Assembly (NCBI GenBank): GCA_049334165.1
Contig: JBEGHD010000003.1
Strand: one strand, 5' to 3'
From: JBEGHD01 sp049334165
GTDB taxonomy: Bacteria > Bacteroidota > Bacteroidia > Flavobacteriales_D > Sanyastnellaceae
Length of the DNA: 64,000 nt
A model generated the notes under the pieces. It was not told the origin of the DNA and ran no database searches. It saw nothing but the letters and a program-made list of their open reading frames with translations. Numbering within the stretch: position 1 is the first letter of the stretch; the number at the start of each line of letters is the position of its first letter. A program made the position numbers and the translations under genes. Positions 23,060 through 31,751 of this stretch are shown here, one piece after another.

Positions 23060-26000
23060 TCACTCCTCCTCTCTCAACCCCTTCTGCACTTCCAAAAAAC
23101 TATTCGGGCGGTGGTCTCTTTGGCCGGGTTTGGTAACGTCTTTTTCGCGCTTGTTCCACTTTTGCTCGCGGGTGATTTTGCTGGCTGTGCGGCTGTCGGC
23201 ATAGCGCGGGTCTTCCATCATCGGCAACTTTTCCATGTGGGTTACTTCCAGATTGATGCAGTCGAACTCCTCCATCACTTTTCCGGTGATGCGATAAACT
23301 CCGCGTCCGCGAAAGCGAAACTCGGCAGCCACCTGCGGAAAATGCACCGAGTCGATCCACTCTCCGTTGCAGTCGATGAACGTACCAAACATCATTCGCT
23401 GTCCGTTGCTGGTGCGAGTTTCTTTCACGGTCACCAGGTAGCCCTCGGCCGTCACGATTTTGTCTTTGAGCTTCGGCAGTTCGCCAGCCGTTACCGTGTC
23501 TCTGCCCTCCACCTTTTCCCAGTCGATCAGCGAAAAAGGATTGCACAGCGGGAAGCCAATCAGCTCGATCTCGTCAAAGGCGTCTTCAAAAGCATCGGCC
23601 TGCAAATCGGGCAATTCGTAGCTCTTTGTATCAGCATCGAAAAGCAATTTTTCCGGTCGGCTCTTTCGGGTGTTTCCAAGGAGAAAATGCGCTTTCCAAA
23701 GGAGTTCCTTTTTGCTTTTGCCGGTAAACTTGAATCCGCCAATCCGCACCAAAAGCACCAGCTGATCGAGCGAAACCTGCACGCGTTTTACAAACTCCTC
23801 GATGGTTGAAAACGGTCCTTCCGTCTGTCGCTGGCGAACGATGGCGGCAATGGTTTTCACCTCCAGCTCTTTCACCAGGCCAAAGCCGAGATAAATTTTC
23901 TTTCTGCGAATCACCGCCTCGGCCGTACTGTGATTTACGCAGGGTGGCATGATTTCACCTCCGTTCATCCGCGCCTCGTGGACGTAGAGTTCCGTCCGAT
24001 AAAACCCACCGAAGTTATTCACCGTGGCCACCATGTACTCCAGTGGAAAATAGGCTTTCAGGAAAAGACTCTGGTAGCTTTCCACTGCATAGCTTGCCGA
24101 GTGGCCCTTGGCAAATGCGTATCCGGCAAAGCTCTCTACCTGTCGCCAAACCTCAGCAGTGAGTTTTTCGGGATATCCCTTTTGCCGGCAGTTTTCGAGA
24201 AACTTCTGTCGGGCTTTCTCAAACTCCTCGCGCCCGCGATACTTACCGCTCATTCCGCGTCTCAGCACATCGGCCTCGCCCAGCGAAAGTCCGGCAAAGT
24301 AGTGAGCCACTTTTATCACATCTTCCTGGTAAACCATCACTCCGTAGGTTTCGGGCATCAGCTTGCGCATCACCGGGTGGGCGTCTTTTCGCTTTTCGGG
24401 AAAACGGTAGCGCAGGATGTACTCGCGCATCATTCCGCTTTTTGCCACCCCGGGGCGGATCACCGAGCTGGCCGCCACCAGCCCAAGGTAGTCGTCCACC
24501 TGAAGCTTTTTCAGCAGCATCCGCATGGCGGGAGATTCTACATAAAAACAGCCGATGGCCAGGGCGTTTCGCAACATGTCTTTTATCCGCTCGTCTCGCT
24601 TAAAGCGTTTGATGTCGTGAATGTCGAAGTCGAATTTCTCGGGCTGGTTGTATTTCACAATGTCGATGGTGTCGCGGATTTTGCCGAGCCCGCGCTGACT
24701 GAGAATGTCGAATTTGTAGAGCCCAACGTCTTCGGCAGCCACCATGTCGAACTGCACCGTGCGGTAGCCTTTGGGCGGCATAAAGGTGGCCGAGTAGTAT
24801 TCGATGGGTTTTTCGCTGATCAAAATTCCTCCGGCATGGATGCTGAGGTGGTTGGGAAATCCCTGAATGTATTCGCTGTAGCGCAGCACCAATTGGTTGA
24901 TCTGATCGGCTCGCTGGTAGTTGATCTGTCCCTGGCTCAACTTATCGATTTCGTGCTTTGGAAGACCAAAAACTTTTCCCAGTTCGCGCACCACGGCCTT
25001 AAATCGAAAGGTGTTGTAAGTGGCCAGCAGCGCTGTGTTGGGAAATCGCTCAAAAATAAACCGCGTGATATCTTCGCGATCGGTCCACGAAAAATCGATG
25101 TCAAAATCGGGCGGATTTTTCCGGTAGAGGTTGATAAACCGCTCGAAGTAGAGATCGAGCTCAATGGGATCCACATCGGTGATTCGAAGCAGATAGGCCA
25201 CAATGCTGTTGGCTCCGCTCCCGCGCCCCACGTAGAAGTAGCCTTTGCTGCGGGCGTATTTCAGGATTTTCCAGTTGATGAGAAAGTAGCTGACAAACTC
25301 CTTTTCGCGAATCACCTCTAGTTCTTTCTCTAATCGCTTGATCACGCGCTCGCCAATTTTAGGATAGCGATAGCGCAGCCCATCGTAGGCCAGTTTTTTC
25401 ATCAGCCGAAAATCCAGTTCGGTATTTCCGGTGTAGGCTTTTTGATTTTTGGGCACCACCTCATTACCCACTTCAAAGTCGATAGAGCACTGATCGAGCA
25501 ACTTTTCTGCATTTTTCAGCAGGTATGGAGCTTCGTCATAAATCTCCCTGAGCTCATCGGCCGGCCGCAACCGATCGGTCTCGGGCGATTGCTGCTCTGG
25601 TGATAGCTTGCTCAGTAGTGTGTTGCAGTCGATGGCGCGCAGCAGCCGGTGGGTGTTGAAGTCTTTCTTGTTTCTGAAAGTAGCCGTAGGCAACGCCACG
25701 AGCTTTTCGGGGTTGTTTCGCAGTGGCGAAAGCCGAAGCTGCTGCAGATCTTGTGGGCGAACCCCGATGAATTCATTTTCGCGCAGCTCGAATGGCTTTT
25801 TCTGAAATGCTGCAAACGGATAGATGAAAAAGACATCCGACATTTGCGGAGCCCTCGACTCGAACGATTCCTCTGCGTGCAGGTGCTTGGAAAGATGGCG
25901 ATTGAGGTTTTCAAACCCGCGGTTGTTCTTTGCCAGTCCCACATACTTTTGAGTGGCACCGTTGCGAAAATCAATTCCCAGCACTGGGCGGATGTCGAAC

Positions 26001-26158
26001 TTTTTTGCCAGCCTCACCATGTCGAGACAAGCCGAGGTGTTGTTGACATCCGTGAGGGCAAAGCACGAATAGCCAAACTGCCGAAGCTGTTCCATCAGCG
26101 CCTTCGGAGCCATTGTCCCAAAACGAAGGGAGTAATATGTGTGAGTGTTTGTTAACAT
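23060..26158 (-). CDS. dnaE: Short DnaE-type DNA polymerase III alpha subunit (translesion type)
   Basis: 1032 residues, shorter than replicative DnaE (about 1150-1200) and similar to error-prone DnaE2/ImuC-type enzymes. Order: PHP domain (1-200), polymerase core with the catalytic PDFDIDFSWTDRE motif near residue 353, the palm/finger region including YQEDVIKVAHYFAG, a helix-hairpin-helix region near 780-820, and an OB fold near 900-960. In the PHP motif the usual HLHTH start reads LTNTH, so the first metal-ligand His are missing and nuclease activity is unlikely. It follows dinB by 238 bp on the same strand, the usual pairing of SOS mutagenesis polymerases. Confidence 0.93.
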   Translation of the reverse strand: MLTNTHTYYSLRFGTMAPKALMEQLRQFGYSCFALTDVNNTSACLDMVRLAKKFDIRPVLGIDFRNGATQKYVGLAKNNRGFENLNRHLSKHLHAEESFESRAPQMSDVFFIYPFAAFQKKPFELRENEFIGVRPQDLQQLRLSPLRNNPEKLVALPTATFRNKKDFNTHRLLRAIDCNTLLSKLSPEQQSPETDRLRPADELREIYDEAPYLLKNAEKLLDQCSIDFEVGNEVVPKNQKAYTGNTELDFRLMKKLAYDGLRYRYPKIGERVIKRLEKELEVIREKEFVSYFLINWKILKYARSKGYFYVGRGSGANSIVAYLLRITDVDPIELDLYFERFINLYRKNPPDFDIDFSWTDREDITRFIFERFPNTALLATYNTFRFKAVVRELGKVFGLPKHEIDKLSQGQINYQRADQINQLVLRYSEYIQGFPNHLSIHAGGILISEKPIEYYSATFMPPKGYRTVQFDMVAAEDVGLYKFDILSQRGLGKIRDTIDIVKYNQPEKFDFDIHDIKRFKRDERIKDMLRNALAIGCFYVESPAMRMLLKKLQVDDYLGLVAASSVIRPGVAKSGMMREYILRYRFPEKRKDAHPVMRKLMPETYGVMVYQEDVIKVAHYFAGLSLGEADVLRRGMSGKYRGREEFEKARQKFLENCRQKGYPEKLTAEVWRQVESFAGYAFAKGHSASYAVESYQSLFLKAYFPLEYMVATVNNFGGFYRTELYVHEARMNGGEIMPPCVNHSTAEAVIRRKKIYLGFGLVKELEVKTIAAIVRQRQTEGPFSTIEEFVKRVQVSLDQLVLLVRIGGFKFTGKSKKELLWKAHFLLGNTRKSRPEKLLFDADTKSYELPDLQADAFEDAFDEIELIGFPLCNPFSLIDWEKVEGRDTVTAGELPKLKDKIVTAEGYLVTVKETRTSNGQRMMFGTFIDCNGEWIDSVHFPQVAAEFRFRGRGVYRITGKVMEEFDCINLEVTHMEKLPMMEDPRYADSRTASKITREQKWNKREKDVTKPGQRDHRPNSFLEVQKGLREEE

Positions 26159-26173
26159 TTAATTTTCTAAAAT

Positions 26174-26400
26174 CTTTGCGCGCTTTGCGACTTTGCGAGA
26201 CGATCATTCAAAAATGTCTGGCGTGCAGCTACGGAACCTAAACCACATAGGCACAGTAGGGCTTTACAACTATGGGAAGAGGCACAGAGAATTGAAGTTT
26301 CAAGCCACCACTTCCCCCGCCCTCTAGAAGAGAGGCCCTTCCCACGAATTCGTAATTCCTCATTCGTAATTCGTAATTGAACCACTCTTAATTGACTCAC
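26174..26400. repeat. Intergenic repeats between dinB and dnaE
   Basis: The 238-bp gap holds no gene. Three ctttgcg copies lie at 26174, 26183 and 26191, and a GCAGCTACGG copy at 26225-26234 matches the core of the 73-bp repeats at the right end of the window. From 26348 to 26379 there are three attcgtaatt copies, as also seen after the carboxyltransferase gene near 62600. These look like dispersed non-coding repeats rather than a mobile element. Confidence 0.6.
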
Positions 26401-27611
26401 TGTCTCCTATTCGCCAGCAGCAGTGGAGCCTCTCCGTTGAAAGGATTTGTTCTTCCTATCGTTCGGGCGTGGATGCCGGCAGCGCGCATCACACAGCGGT
26501 CGCCAAATCGCTCTCGCATTTTGTCCATCGCCTGGTAGAGGTTTACCTGCTCTTCGGTGTCGTCAAAAAGATTGATCTGAAAACCACCGCCCACCAAATG
26601 ACTAAACCGCACACCGATCAGCCGCACGAGCATTCTGCGGTTGTAGAGCTGCTCAAACATTTCCATCACTTTTGGAATCAACACGTGATCGGCCGAGGTG
26701 TATGGGATTCGCCTCTGCAGCGAGTAGGTGTTGAAGTCGGAATAGCGCACGCGAACGGTAACACAGGCGGTGAGTTTTTTTCCTCTACGCAACTGAAACG
26801 CCAGGTTCTCGGCCATTGCCAGCAAGATTCCGCGGAGCTTGTGTATGTCGATTGTGTCGCGGTCGAAGGTTCTTTCGGTAGAAATCGACTTCCGCTCGTT
26901 GTAGGCCACTACCGGGCTGTTGTCGATCCCGTTGGCCTTTTTCCAAATCCCGATGCCGTTTTTTCCCAGTGCCCTTTCCATCAGGTCCACCGGCATTTCC
27001 TGAATGGTGTGGATTCTCTTCACTCCCAGGTTGCAGAGGCTCTGGTAGGTTTTTTCGCCCACCATCGGGATTTTCCTCACCGATAGCGGAGCTAAAAATG
27101 GCCGCTCGGTACCGTAGTCCACACGGAGTTCGTTGTTGGGCTTGGCTTCGCCTGTAGCTACTTTCGACACTGTTTTGTTTTGGGAAAGCCCAAAGGAAAT
27201 CGGAAGCCCTGTTTCTTTGATGATCCGCTGGCGGAGTTCCGAAGAAAACTTCACGCAGCCAAAAAAACGATCCATTCCCGTGAGGTCGAGATAAAACTCA
27301 TCGATCGAAGATTTCTCGTAAAGCGGCACGTCTTCTTTGATGATGTCGGTAACCATGTTTGAGAACTTCATGTAGTTCGATGAATTTCCGCGGATCACAA
27401 TCGCCTCGGGACAGAGCTCTTTTGCCATTCGCATTGGCATGGCCGAATGCACACCAAAAGTGCGCGCTTCGTAACTGCAAGCCGCCACCACTCCCCTGTC
27501 GCTCGTGCCACCAACCAACACCGGCTTTCCCTTGAGCCGCCTGTCCAGCAGCCTTTCTACCGACACAAAAAAAGTGTCCAGATCCATGTGCATAATCGCC
27601 CTCTCGTTCAT
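26397..27611 (-). CDS. dinB: DNA polymerase IV (Y-family translesion polymerase)
   Basis: 404 residues. Y-family motifs: MHMDLDTFFVSVER (first catalytic Asp), VAACSYEARTFGVHSAMP, and YEKSSIDEFYLDLT with the catalytic Asp-Glu pair. A little-finger domain follows and a beta-clamp-binding QINLFD motif lies near residue 349. It can extend mismatched or damaged templates. It is paired with the DnaE downstream; the imuA/lexA-like genes that often accompany this cassette are not in the window. Upstream is a region of inverted repeats. Confidence 0.93.
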   Translation of the reverse strand: MNERAIMHMDLDTFFVSVERLLDRRLKGKPVLVGGTSDRGVVAACSYEARTFGVHSAMPMRMAKELCPEAIVIRGNSSNYMKFSNMVTDIIKEDVPLYEKSSIDEFYLDLTGMDRFFGCVKFSSELRQRIIKETGLPISFGLSQNKTVSKVATGEAKPNNELRVDYGTERPFLAPLSVRKIPMVGEKTYQSLCNLGVKRIHTIQEMPVDLMERALGKNGIGIWKKANGIDNSPVVAYNERKSISTERTFDRDTIDIHKLRGILLAMAENLAFQLRRGKKLTACVTVRVRYSDFNTYSLQRRIPYTSADHVLIPKVMEMFEQLYNRRMLVRLIGVRFSHLVGGGFQINLFDDTEEQVNLYQAMDKMRERFGDRCVMRAAGIHARTIGRTNPFNGEAPLLLANRRQ

Positions 27612-27656
27612 TCTTATTTCGCTTTTAGTTTGCCAATTGTTTTAGGATGCTAATTT

Positions 27657-27701
27657 AATGATCATTCAAATATAATGCTAACTATTTTAGCATTTCAAAT
27701 G
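27657..27701 (-). promoter_or_regulatory. Inverted repeats upstream of dinB, candidate operator
   Basis: The 233-bp space between the divergent dinB and comEC genes contains three overlapping or near palindromes: AATGATCATT (27657-27666), AATGCTAA-5-TTAGCATT (27674-27694) and CATTTCAAATG (27691-27701). The second has 8-bp perfect arms. The site lies 46-90 bp upstream of the dinB start, a suitable place for a damage-responsive repressor. No LexA box consensus is known to me for this phylum. Confidence 0.4.
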
Positions 27702-27844
27702 CAAAAGAATTGACACCGGTCGTAACCTATTTACGGAGCGATTAATCACATTTCGCAAAATGAACTGGGAGGAATTTGCCAGCAGGAAGTTTGCACTCTT
27801 CTGAATTTCATTAACTTCCCATCACAAACTATCTATATCTACTG

Positions 27845-29947
27845 ATGAATTTTTGGCACCAGTCTCCATTTGTGCGGATACTGCTACCATTCGTTCTGGG
27901 AATTGTATTTGAATCGCAAGCAAGGTTACACCTACCCATTTTGCCGTGGGTCGTGCCTATTGGCTTTGTTGCCTTTTTTGTTTACAATCTTCTCTACGCG
28001 AAGAAGCAGCACTTCCGAAATCGCCACCTCAGTGGAATTTCGGCATACGTCCTATTGTTTCTATTCGGGATGATGCTCGCTCAATTACGAGTGGAGAAAT
28101 ATCACGACACTCATTTCTCACACACACTCAACAACGACCACACCTGGGTGATGCGAATCCAGGGCGAACCAGTGGAAAAAGATCGGTCCATAAAAGCTGT
28201 GGTAAAAGTCATAGCCACCGAAGACCACTCTGAACTAAAGCCCACAACAGGAACAATGATTGTTTACCTTGAAAAAGACAGCCGGTCGCGCAGTTTGATT
28301 GCAGGTGACAGAATCGTTTCGCAAGAAGCTCCTTCAGACATCGAGCCGCCCACAAACCCCGGACAGTTTAACTACAAGCGATACCTCTATCACCAGTTCA
28401 TTTATCAGCAGGTCTACCTCCCTTCGGAAAAATGGAAAACACTTCCGAGAGATGGTGAAGCTCCATTTCTCAGTACGTTCGAAGATCTCAGGAAAAACTT
28501 ACTGGTCAAACTCAGGGACAAAGGAATTGAAGGTGAAGAATACGCGGTACTCTCAGCATTGGTGCTCGGCAAAAAAGACTACCTCTCGCACGACACCCAT
28601 ACAGCTTATGCCAGTGCCGGGGCCATGCACGTACTGGCAGTTTCGGGACTGCATGTCGGACTGATTTACATCGTCCTCCTCTACCTCACCGGTCCACTTA
28701 AGAAGACTTCGCTAACGAGAAAGATTCAACTGTTTTTGTTGCTCGGTGGAATCTGGCTTTACGCGCTAACGACAGGAATGTCACCATCGGTAATGAGGGC
28801 TTCGGTAATGTTCTCTTTTATCGCAATCGCCAAGGTCTCGCAGTTGCGATCGAACATTTACAACACACTGGCGGCTTCGGCTCTTGCTTTGCTCATCTAC
28901 AATCCTTTTATGATTATCGAGGTAGGTTTTCAACTTTCTTACCTGGCCGTGCTGGGTATCGTTTTTCTTCAACCGAAAATCTACAGTTGGCTAAGCCCAA
29001 AAAACAAGCTACTCGACAAGGCCTGGCAACTCACCGCTGTTTCCATTGCAGCTCAATTGGCTACCTTTCCGCTGGGCTTGCTCTATTTTCATCAGTTTCC
29101 TAACTACTTTTTCGTATCAAACCTTCTTGTAATTCCTGCAGCCACGCTCCTACTCTACGCCACCTTGCTCTTCTTTCTCATCTCCTGGGTTCCAGTGGTG
29201 AGCACAGTGTTTGCAAACTTGCTCAACCTCCTTACCTATCTACTCAATCAGATCATTCATCAACTCGAGTTTTTGCCTCACCCGCTGTCGCATCACATTT
29301 CAATAAATGTGCTCGAAACCTGGCTGATCTACGCGCTTATGATCAGCGGCATCATCACACTGATTTATCGCAAAGCGAAACCGGCTTTCGTTCACCTTGC
29401 AATCTGGATTGTGCTCTTCAGCATGCAGATTTTTGAAAACCATCGAAACCTGCAACAAAAAGCGATAGTCGTTCACGATGCATCAGGAAAAACTGCAATT
29501 AGCCTGGTAGAAGGTCGCAGGTGTAAGTTTTTGTACACCGAAGGACTGGCAAGCGATGATGAGGCCATGCTCTTCCATGTACACAATTTTTGGGACAGCC
29601 GCGATGTAACGGAGATTGAATACGATTCAGTTGACTCTCTGAGAATTGTCAAGTCAATTGAACCTGAAAATCACCTTTTCCAATGGCATGGAAAACGGTT
29701 GTTGTTTTTGAACAGAGGTTTAGAAGAGATTTCATTTAATCGTCAACTAAAAATCGACTATGCCTTCGTAGCCGACTACTATCTCGATGATTTAGCATCA
29801 CTCTCAAAAAGCTTTGAAATTGATACGTTGATCTTCACCGGCTACCACTCTGCGCCAGCGAGGGAAAAACTTATTAGTCAGGCGCATGGGCTCGGAATCG
29901 AGATTTGGGATGTCAGTGAAAAAGGCGCTTTAGTCAGCTTTTACTGA
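27845..29947 (+). CDS. comEC: ComEC/Rec2 DNA-uptake channel, without nuclease-like C-terminal domain
   Basis: 700 residues. An N-terminal helical region and a DUF4131/OB-like part (about 100-190) precede the competence domain, which carries AMHVLAVSGLHVGLIY and GMSPSVMRASVMF. Many helices reach to about residue 520. The last 180 residues are soluble but contain no HxHxDH metallo-beta-lactamase motif, as is common for ComEC in Bacteroidota. The protein forms the inner-membrane channel for single-stranded DNA in natural transformation. It is divergent from dinB and followed by the K+ channel gene on the same strand. Confidence 0.92.
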   Translation: MNFWHQSPFVRILLPFVLGIVFESQARLHLPILPWVVPIGFVAFFVYNLLYAKKQHFRNRHLSGISAYVLLFLFGMMLAQLRVEKYHDTHFSHTLNNDHTWVMRIQGEPVEKDRSIKAVVKVIATEDHSELKPTTGTMIVYLEKDSRSRSLIAGDRIVSQEAPSDIEPPTNPGQFNYKRYLYHQFIYQQVYLPSEKWKTLPRDGEAPFLSTFEDLRKNLLVKLRDKGIEGEEYAVLSALVLGKKDYLSHDTHTAYASAGAMHVLAVSGLHVGLIYIVLLYLTGPLKKTSLTRKIQLFLLLGGIWLYALTTGMSPSVMRASVMFSFIAIAKVSQLRSNIYNTLAASALALLIYNPFMIIEVGFQLSYLAVLGIVFLQPKIYSWLSPKNKLLDKAWQLTAVSIAAQLATFPLGLLYFHQFPNYFFVSNLLVIPAATLLLYATLLFFLISWVPVVSTVFANLLNLLTYLLNQIIHQLEFLPHPLSHHISINVLETWLIYALMISGIITLIYRKAKPAFVHLAIWIVLFSMQIFENHRNLQQKAIVVHDASGKTAISLVEGRRCKFLYTEGLASDDEAMLFHVHNFWDSRDVTEIEYDSVDSLRIVKSIEPENHLFQWHGKRLLFLNRGLEEISFNRQLKIDYAFVADYYLDDLASLSKSFEIDTLIFTGYHSAPAREKLISQAHGLGIEIWDVSEKGALVSFY

Positions 29948-30013
29948 GCTTTTAGTGAAATCACTTTATATTAGCCAAACAAGGATTAAAAGTCAAAGAC
30001 CTGACCGTAGCTA

Positions 30014-30838
30014 ATGAAAGAATCTAACGGACCGTTTGAACAAAAGTGGAAAAATACGCTTCATGAAATAATTTTTGAGGCCGATACTCCATGGGGTAAG
30101 TGGTTCGATATCGGACTCCTCATTGCGATCATTTTGAGCGTAGTTGTGGTGATGCTCGAAAGTGTTTCATTCGTCCATAAGGAATACGGTCAGTGGCTTT
30201 ACATGGCAGAGTGGGCATTCACAATTCTGTTCACAATAGAATACCTGGCTCGGCTAATCATTGTAACCAAGCCATGGAGATACGCAACAAGCTTTTTCGG
30301 AATTATTGACCTGTTGTCCATTTTGCCGACTTATCTGAGTCTTTTTGTTCTGGGAGCACAGTCGTTACTGGTAATACGAAGTATTAGGCTTTTGCGAATT
30401 TTCAGAATTTTAAAACTGACTCGTTTTATTGGAGAAGCATCACTTCTGGGCGATGCATTGCGTGCCAGCCGCGAGAAGATCACAGTATTTCTTTTCACTG
30501 TCTTTACCTCTGTGATTATTCTCGGAACATTGATGTATTTGATCGAGGGCAGTGAAAACGGATTTACGAGCATTCCACGAAGTATCTACTGGGCAATAGT
30601 AACTCTCACCACTGTGGGATATGGCGACATTGCACCGCAAACAATTACCGGACAGGCTCTAGCGGCATTCATCATGATTCTGGGATATGCGATAATTGCA
30701 GTGCCAACCGGAATAGTGACTTCGGAGATCAGCCACCAGAAAAACATCAGAATGAATACTCAGAGCTGTCCGCATTGTGCAGCCTATGGCCACGACAAAG
30801 ACGCGATTTATTGTAAAAAGTGTGGCGGAGCACTTTAG
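30014..30838 (+). CDS. Voltage-gated-type K+ channel with C-terminal zinc ribbon
   Basis: 274 residues with six helices. An S4-like helix carries regularly spaced Arg (IRSIRLLRIFRILKLTRF, near residues 119-136), and the pore has the filter TVGYGD near residue 200. After S6 a short tail ends in a Cys4 zinc ribbon: Cys 252, 255, 267 and 270 (CPHC...CKKC). The channel part is standard for bacterial Kv-type proteins; the added zinc ribbon is unusual and could be an oligomerisation or regulatory domain. A strong hairpin terminator follows. Confidence 0.9.
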   Translation: MKESNGPFEQKWKNTLHEIIFEADTPWGKWFDIGLLIAIILSVVVVMLESVSFVHKEYGQWLYMAEWAFTILFTIEYLARLIIVTKPWRYATSFFGIIDLLSILPTYLSLFVLGAQSLLVIRSIRLLRIFRILKLTRFIGEASLLGDALRASREKITVFLFTVFTSVIILGTLMYLIEGSENGFTSIPRSIYWAIVTLTTVGYGDIAPQTITGQALAAFIMILGYAIIAVPTGIVTSEISHQKNIRMNTQSCPHCAAYGHDKDAIYCKKCGGAL

Positions 30839-30846
30839 AAATAAAA

Positions 30847-30890
30847 AAGCCGGATAGATACTGAAACAAGTTCAGCATGACATCCGGCTT
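30847..30890. terminator. Bidirectional hairpin terminator
   Basis: The 9-bp arms AAGCCGGAT (30847-30855) and ATCCGGCTT (30882-30890) enclose an inner CTGAA/TTCAG stem. It lies between the 3' ends of the convergent K+ channel gene and the 106-residue gene, with an A-run on its left side that becomes a T-run in the minus direction. Confidence 0.75.
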
Positions 30891-30914
30891 GGAGAATTCG
30901 TTCAATTTTTCGGG

Positions 30915-31235
30915 TCAACTCGGACAGCAGATATTCATGATCACTGCATCCACATAAGCCTCCCATTTCCTGAGATCGTTTATCGGTACTATCCTATCCA
31001 CCTTATTATTCCTCTTGGAATAGACAGCCTCAACATAAAACGTGTCGAGAGAAAAGATGCAAACGATGTACTGATTTTTGACTAATCGTTGGTTTAGGCA
31101 AATGCCGTTGTCCCACAAATAGTTTGTCTTCTGATCGAGCGGCAGCTTGTTGAATTCACTAATTTCCATGAGAGCTAGATTGGTGTTGGTACTTTTTTTC
31201 ACTAAAACCTTTGCTGAATCACTCGTTGTCAACAT
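30915..31235 (-). CDS. Unknown 106-residue protein next to a response regulator
   Basis: From the ATG at 31235 the protein is 106 residues; a TTG at 31250 would add five. It contains YIVCIFSLDTFYVEAVYSKR and a WEAYVDAVIM helix, a beta-rich then helical arrangement without a motif I recognise. It starts 16 bp after the stop of the receiver gene, so the pair is likely co-transcribed and this could be the receiver's partner or output. It ends at the bidirectional terminator. Confidence 0.65.
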   Translation of the reverse strand: MLTTSDSAKVLVKKSTNTNLALMEISEFNKLPLDQKTNYLWDNGICLNQRLVKNQYIVCIFSLDTFYVEAVYSKRNNKVDRIVPINDLRKWEAYVDAVIMNICCPS

Positions 31236-31250
31236 TCTACGCGACAACAA

Positions 31251-31628
31251 TTATTTAGTTTCTTTTAGTGATTCGCTCAACACCTGATCTACAATATGTG
31301 GAAGGTTTACGTAGTCCACTTTCTTGCTGATCAATTTAGCTACTCCTGCATTTCGAGCCTCGCGCCTTGTTGTTTCATCATCTTTAACAGTGAGAAACAC
31401 AACCGGAATTTTGATAAAGCATTTTTTCAGAAATCTAACCAGATCGAAACCATCTAATCCGGACATCAAAATCTCTGAAATAATCAGATCAAATTCCGGT
31501 GCACTCAACTCGTCCAGCGCTTGTCTGGTGCTCGAGGCGATTGTCACTTCATAGCCATAGTTTTCGAGAAACTTGCGCGTAAGCGCCAGGGTTATCTCGT
31601 CATTGTCTATGATCAAAATTCGCCTCAT
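31251..31628 (-). CDS. Receiver protein with Glu at the phospho-acceptor position
   Basis: 125 residues with a complete receiver fold: acidic pair Asp 8/Asp 10 (IIDNDE), switch Thr in FLTVKDD, Lys in LISKKVD. At the phosphorylation site the usual LDxxMPxxDG reads SEILMSGLDG, so Glu 52 replaces Asp. Asp-to-Glu changes often mimic the phosphorylated state, so this may be constitutively active or regulated without phosphorylation. It is divergent from HMG-CoA lyase and followed closely by the unknown 106-residue gene. Confidence 0.85.
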   Translation of the reverse strand: MRRILIIDNDEITLALTRKFLENYGYEVTIASSTRQALDELSAPEFDLIISEILMSGLDGFDLVRFLKKCFIKIPVVFLTVKDDETTRREARNAGVAKLISKKVDYVNLPHIVDQVLSESLKETK

Positions 31629-31701
31629 GAGCGAGTCACTTTTGATGGTTTCAAATTAAGTGCAGACAGATGTGAAATCTGTAAGGCGGTTTTCCCGGTA
31701 A

Positions 31702-31735
31702 CTTGTCGGCCTCTTCTTACACTTTTTTACTTTTG
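31702..31735 (+). promoter_or_regulatory. Putative promoter of the HMG-CoA lyase gene
   Basis: A -7 element TACTTTTG (31728-31735) fits the Bacteroidota consensus TAnnTTTG exactly. A CTTG at 31702-31705 is a weak -33 candidate with a 22-bp spacer. The expected RNA start near 31742 lies just upstream of the ATG at 31752, which supports that start codon. Confidence 0.45.
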
Positions 31736-31751
31736 GGCTGTTTCAAATCAT

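Noticed and set aside
23930..25321. 463-codon plus-strand ORF opposite dnaE
   Set aside because: It lies wholly antisense to the conserved polymerase gene and has a His/Val-rich shadow composition without any motif.
31521..31751. Extended N-terminus of HMG-CoA lyase
   Set aside because: This part overlaps the divergent receiver gene and its promoter; the family starts near the ATG at 31752.
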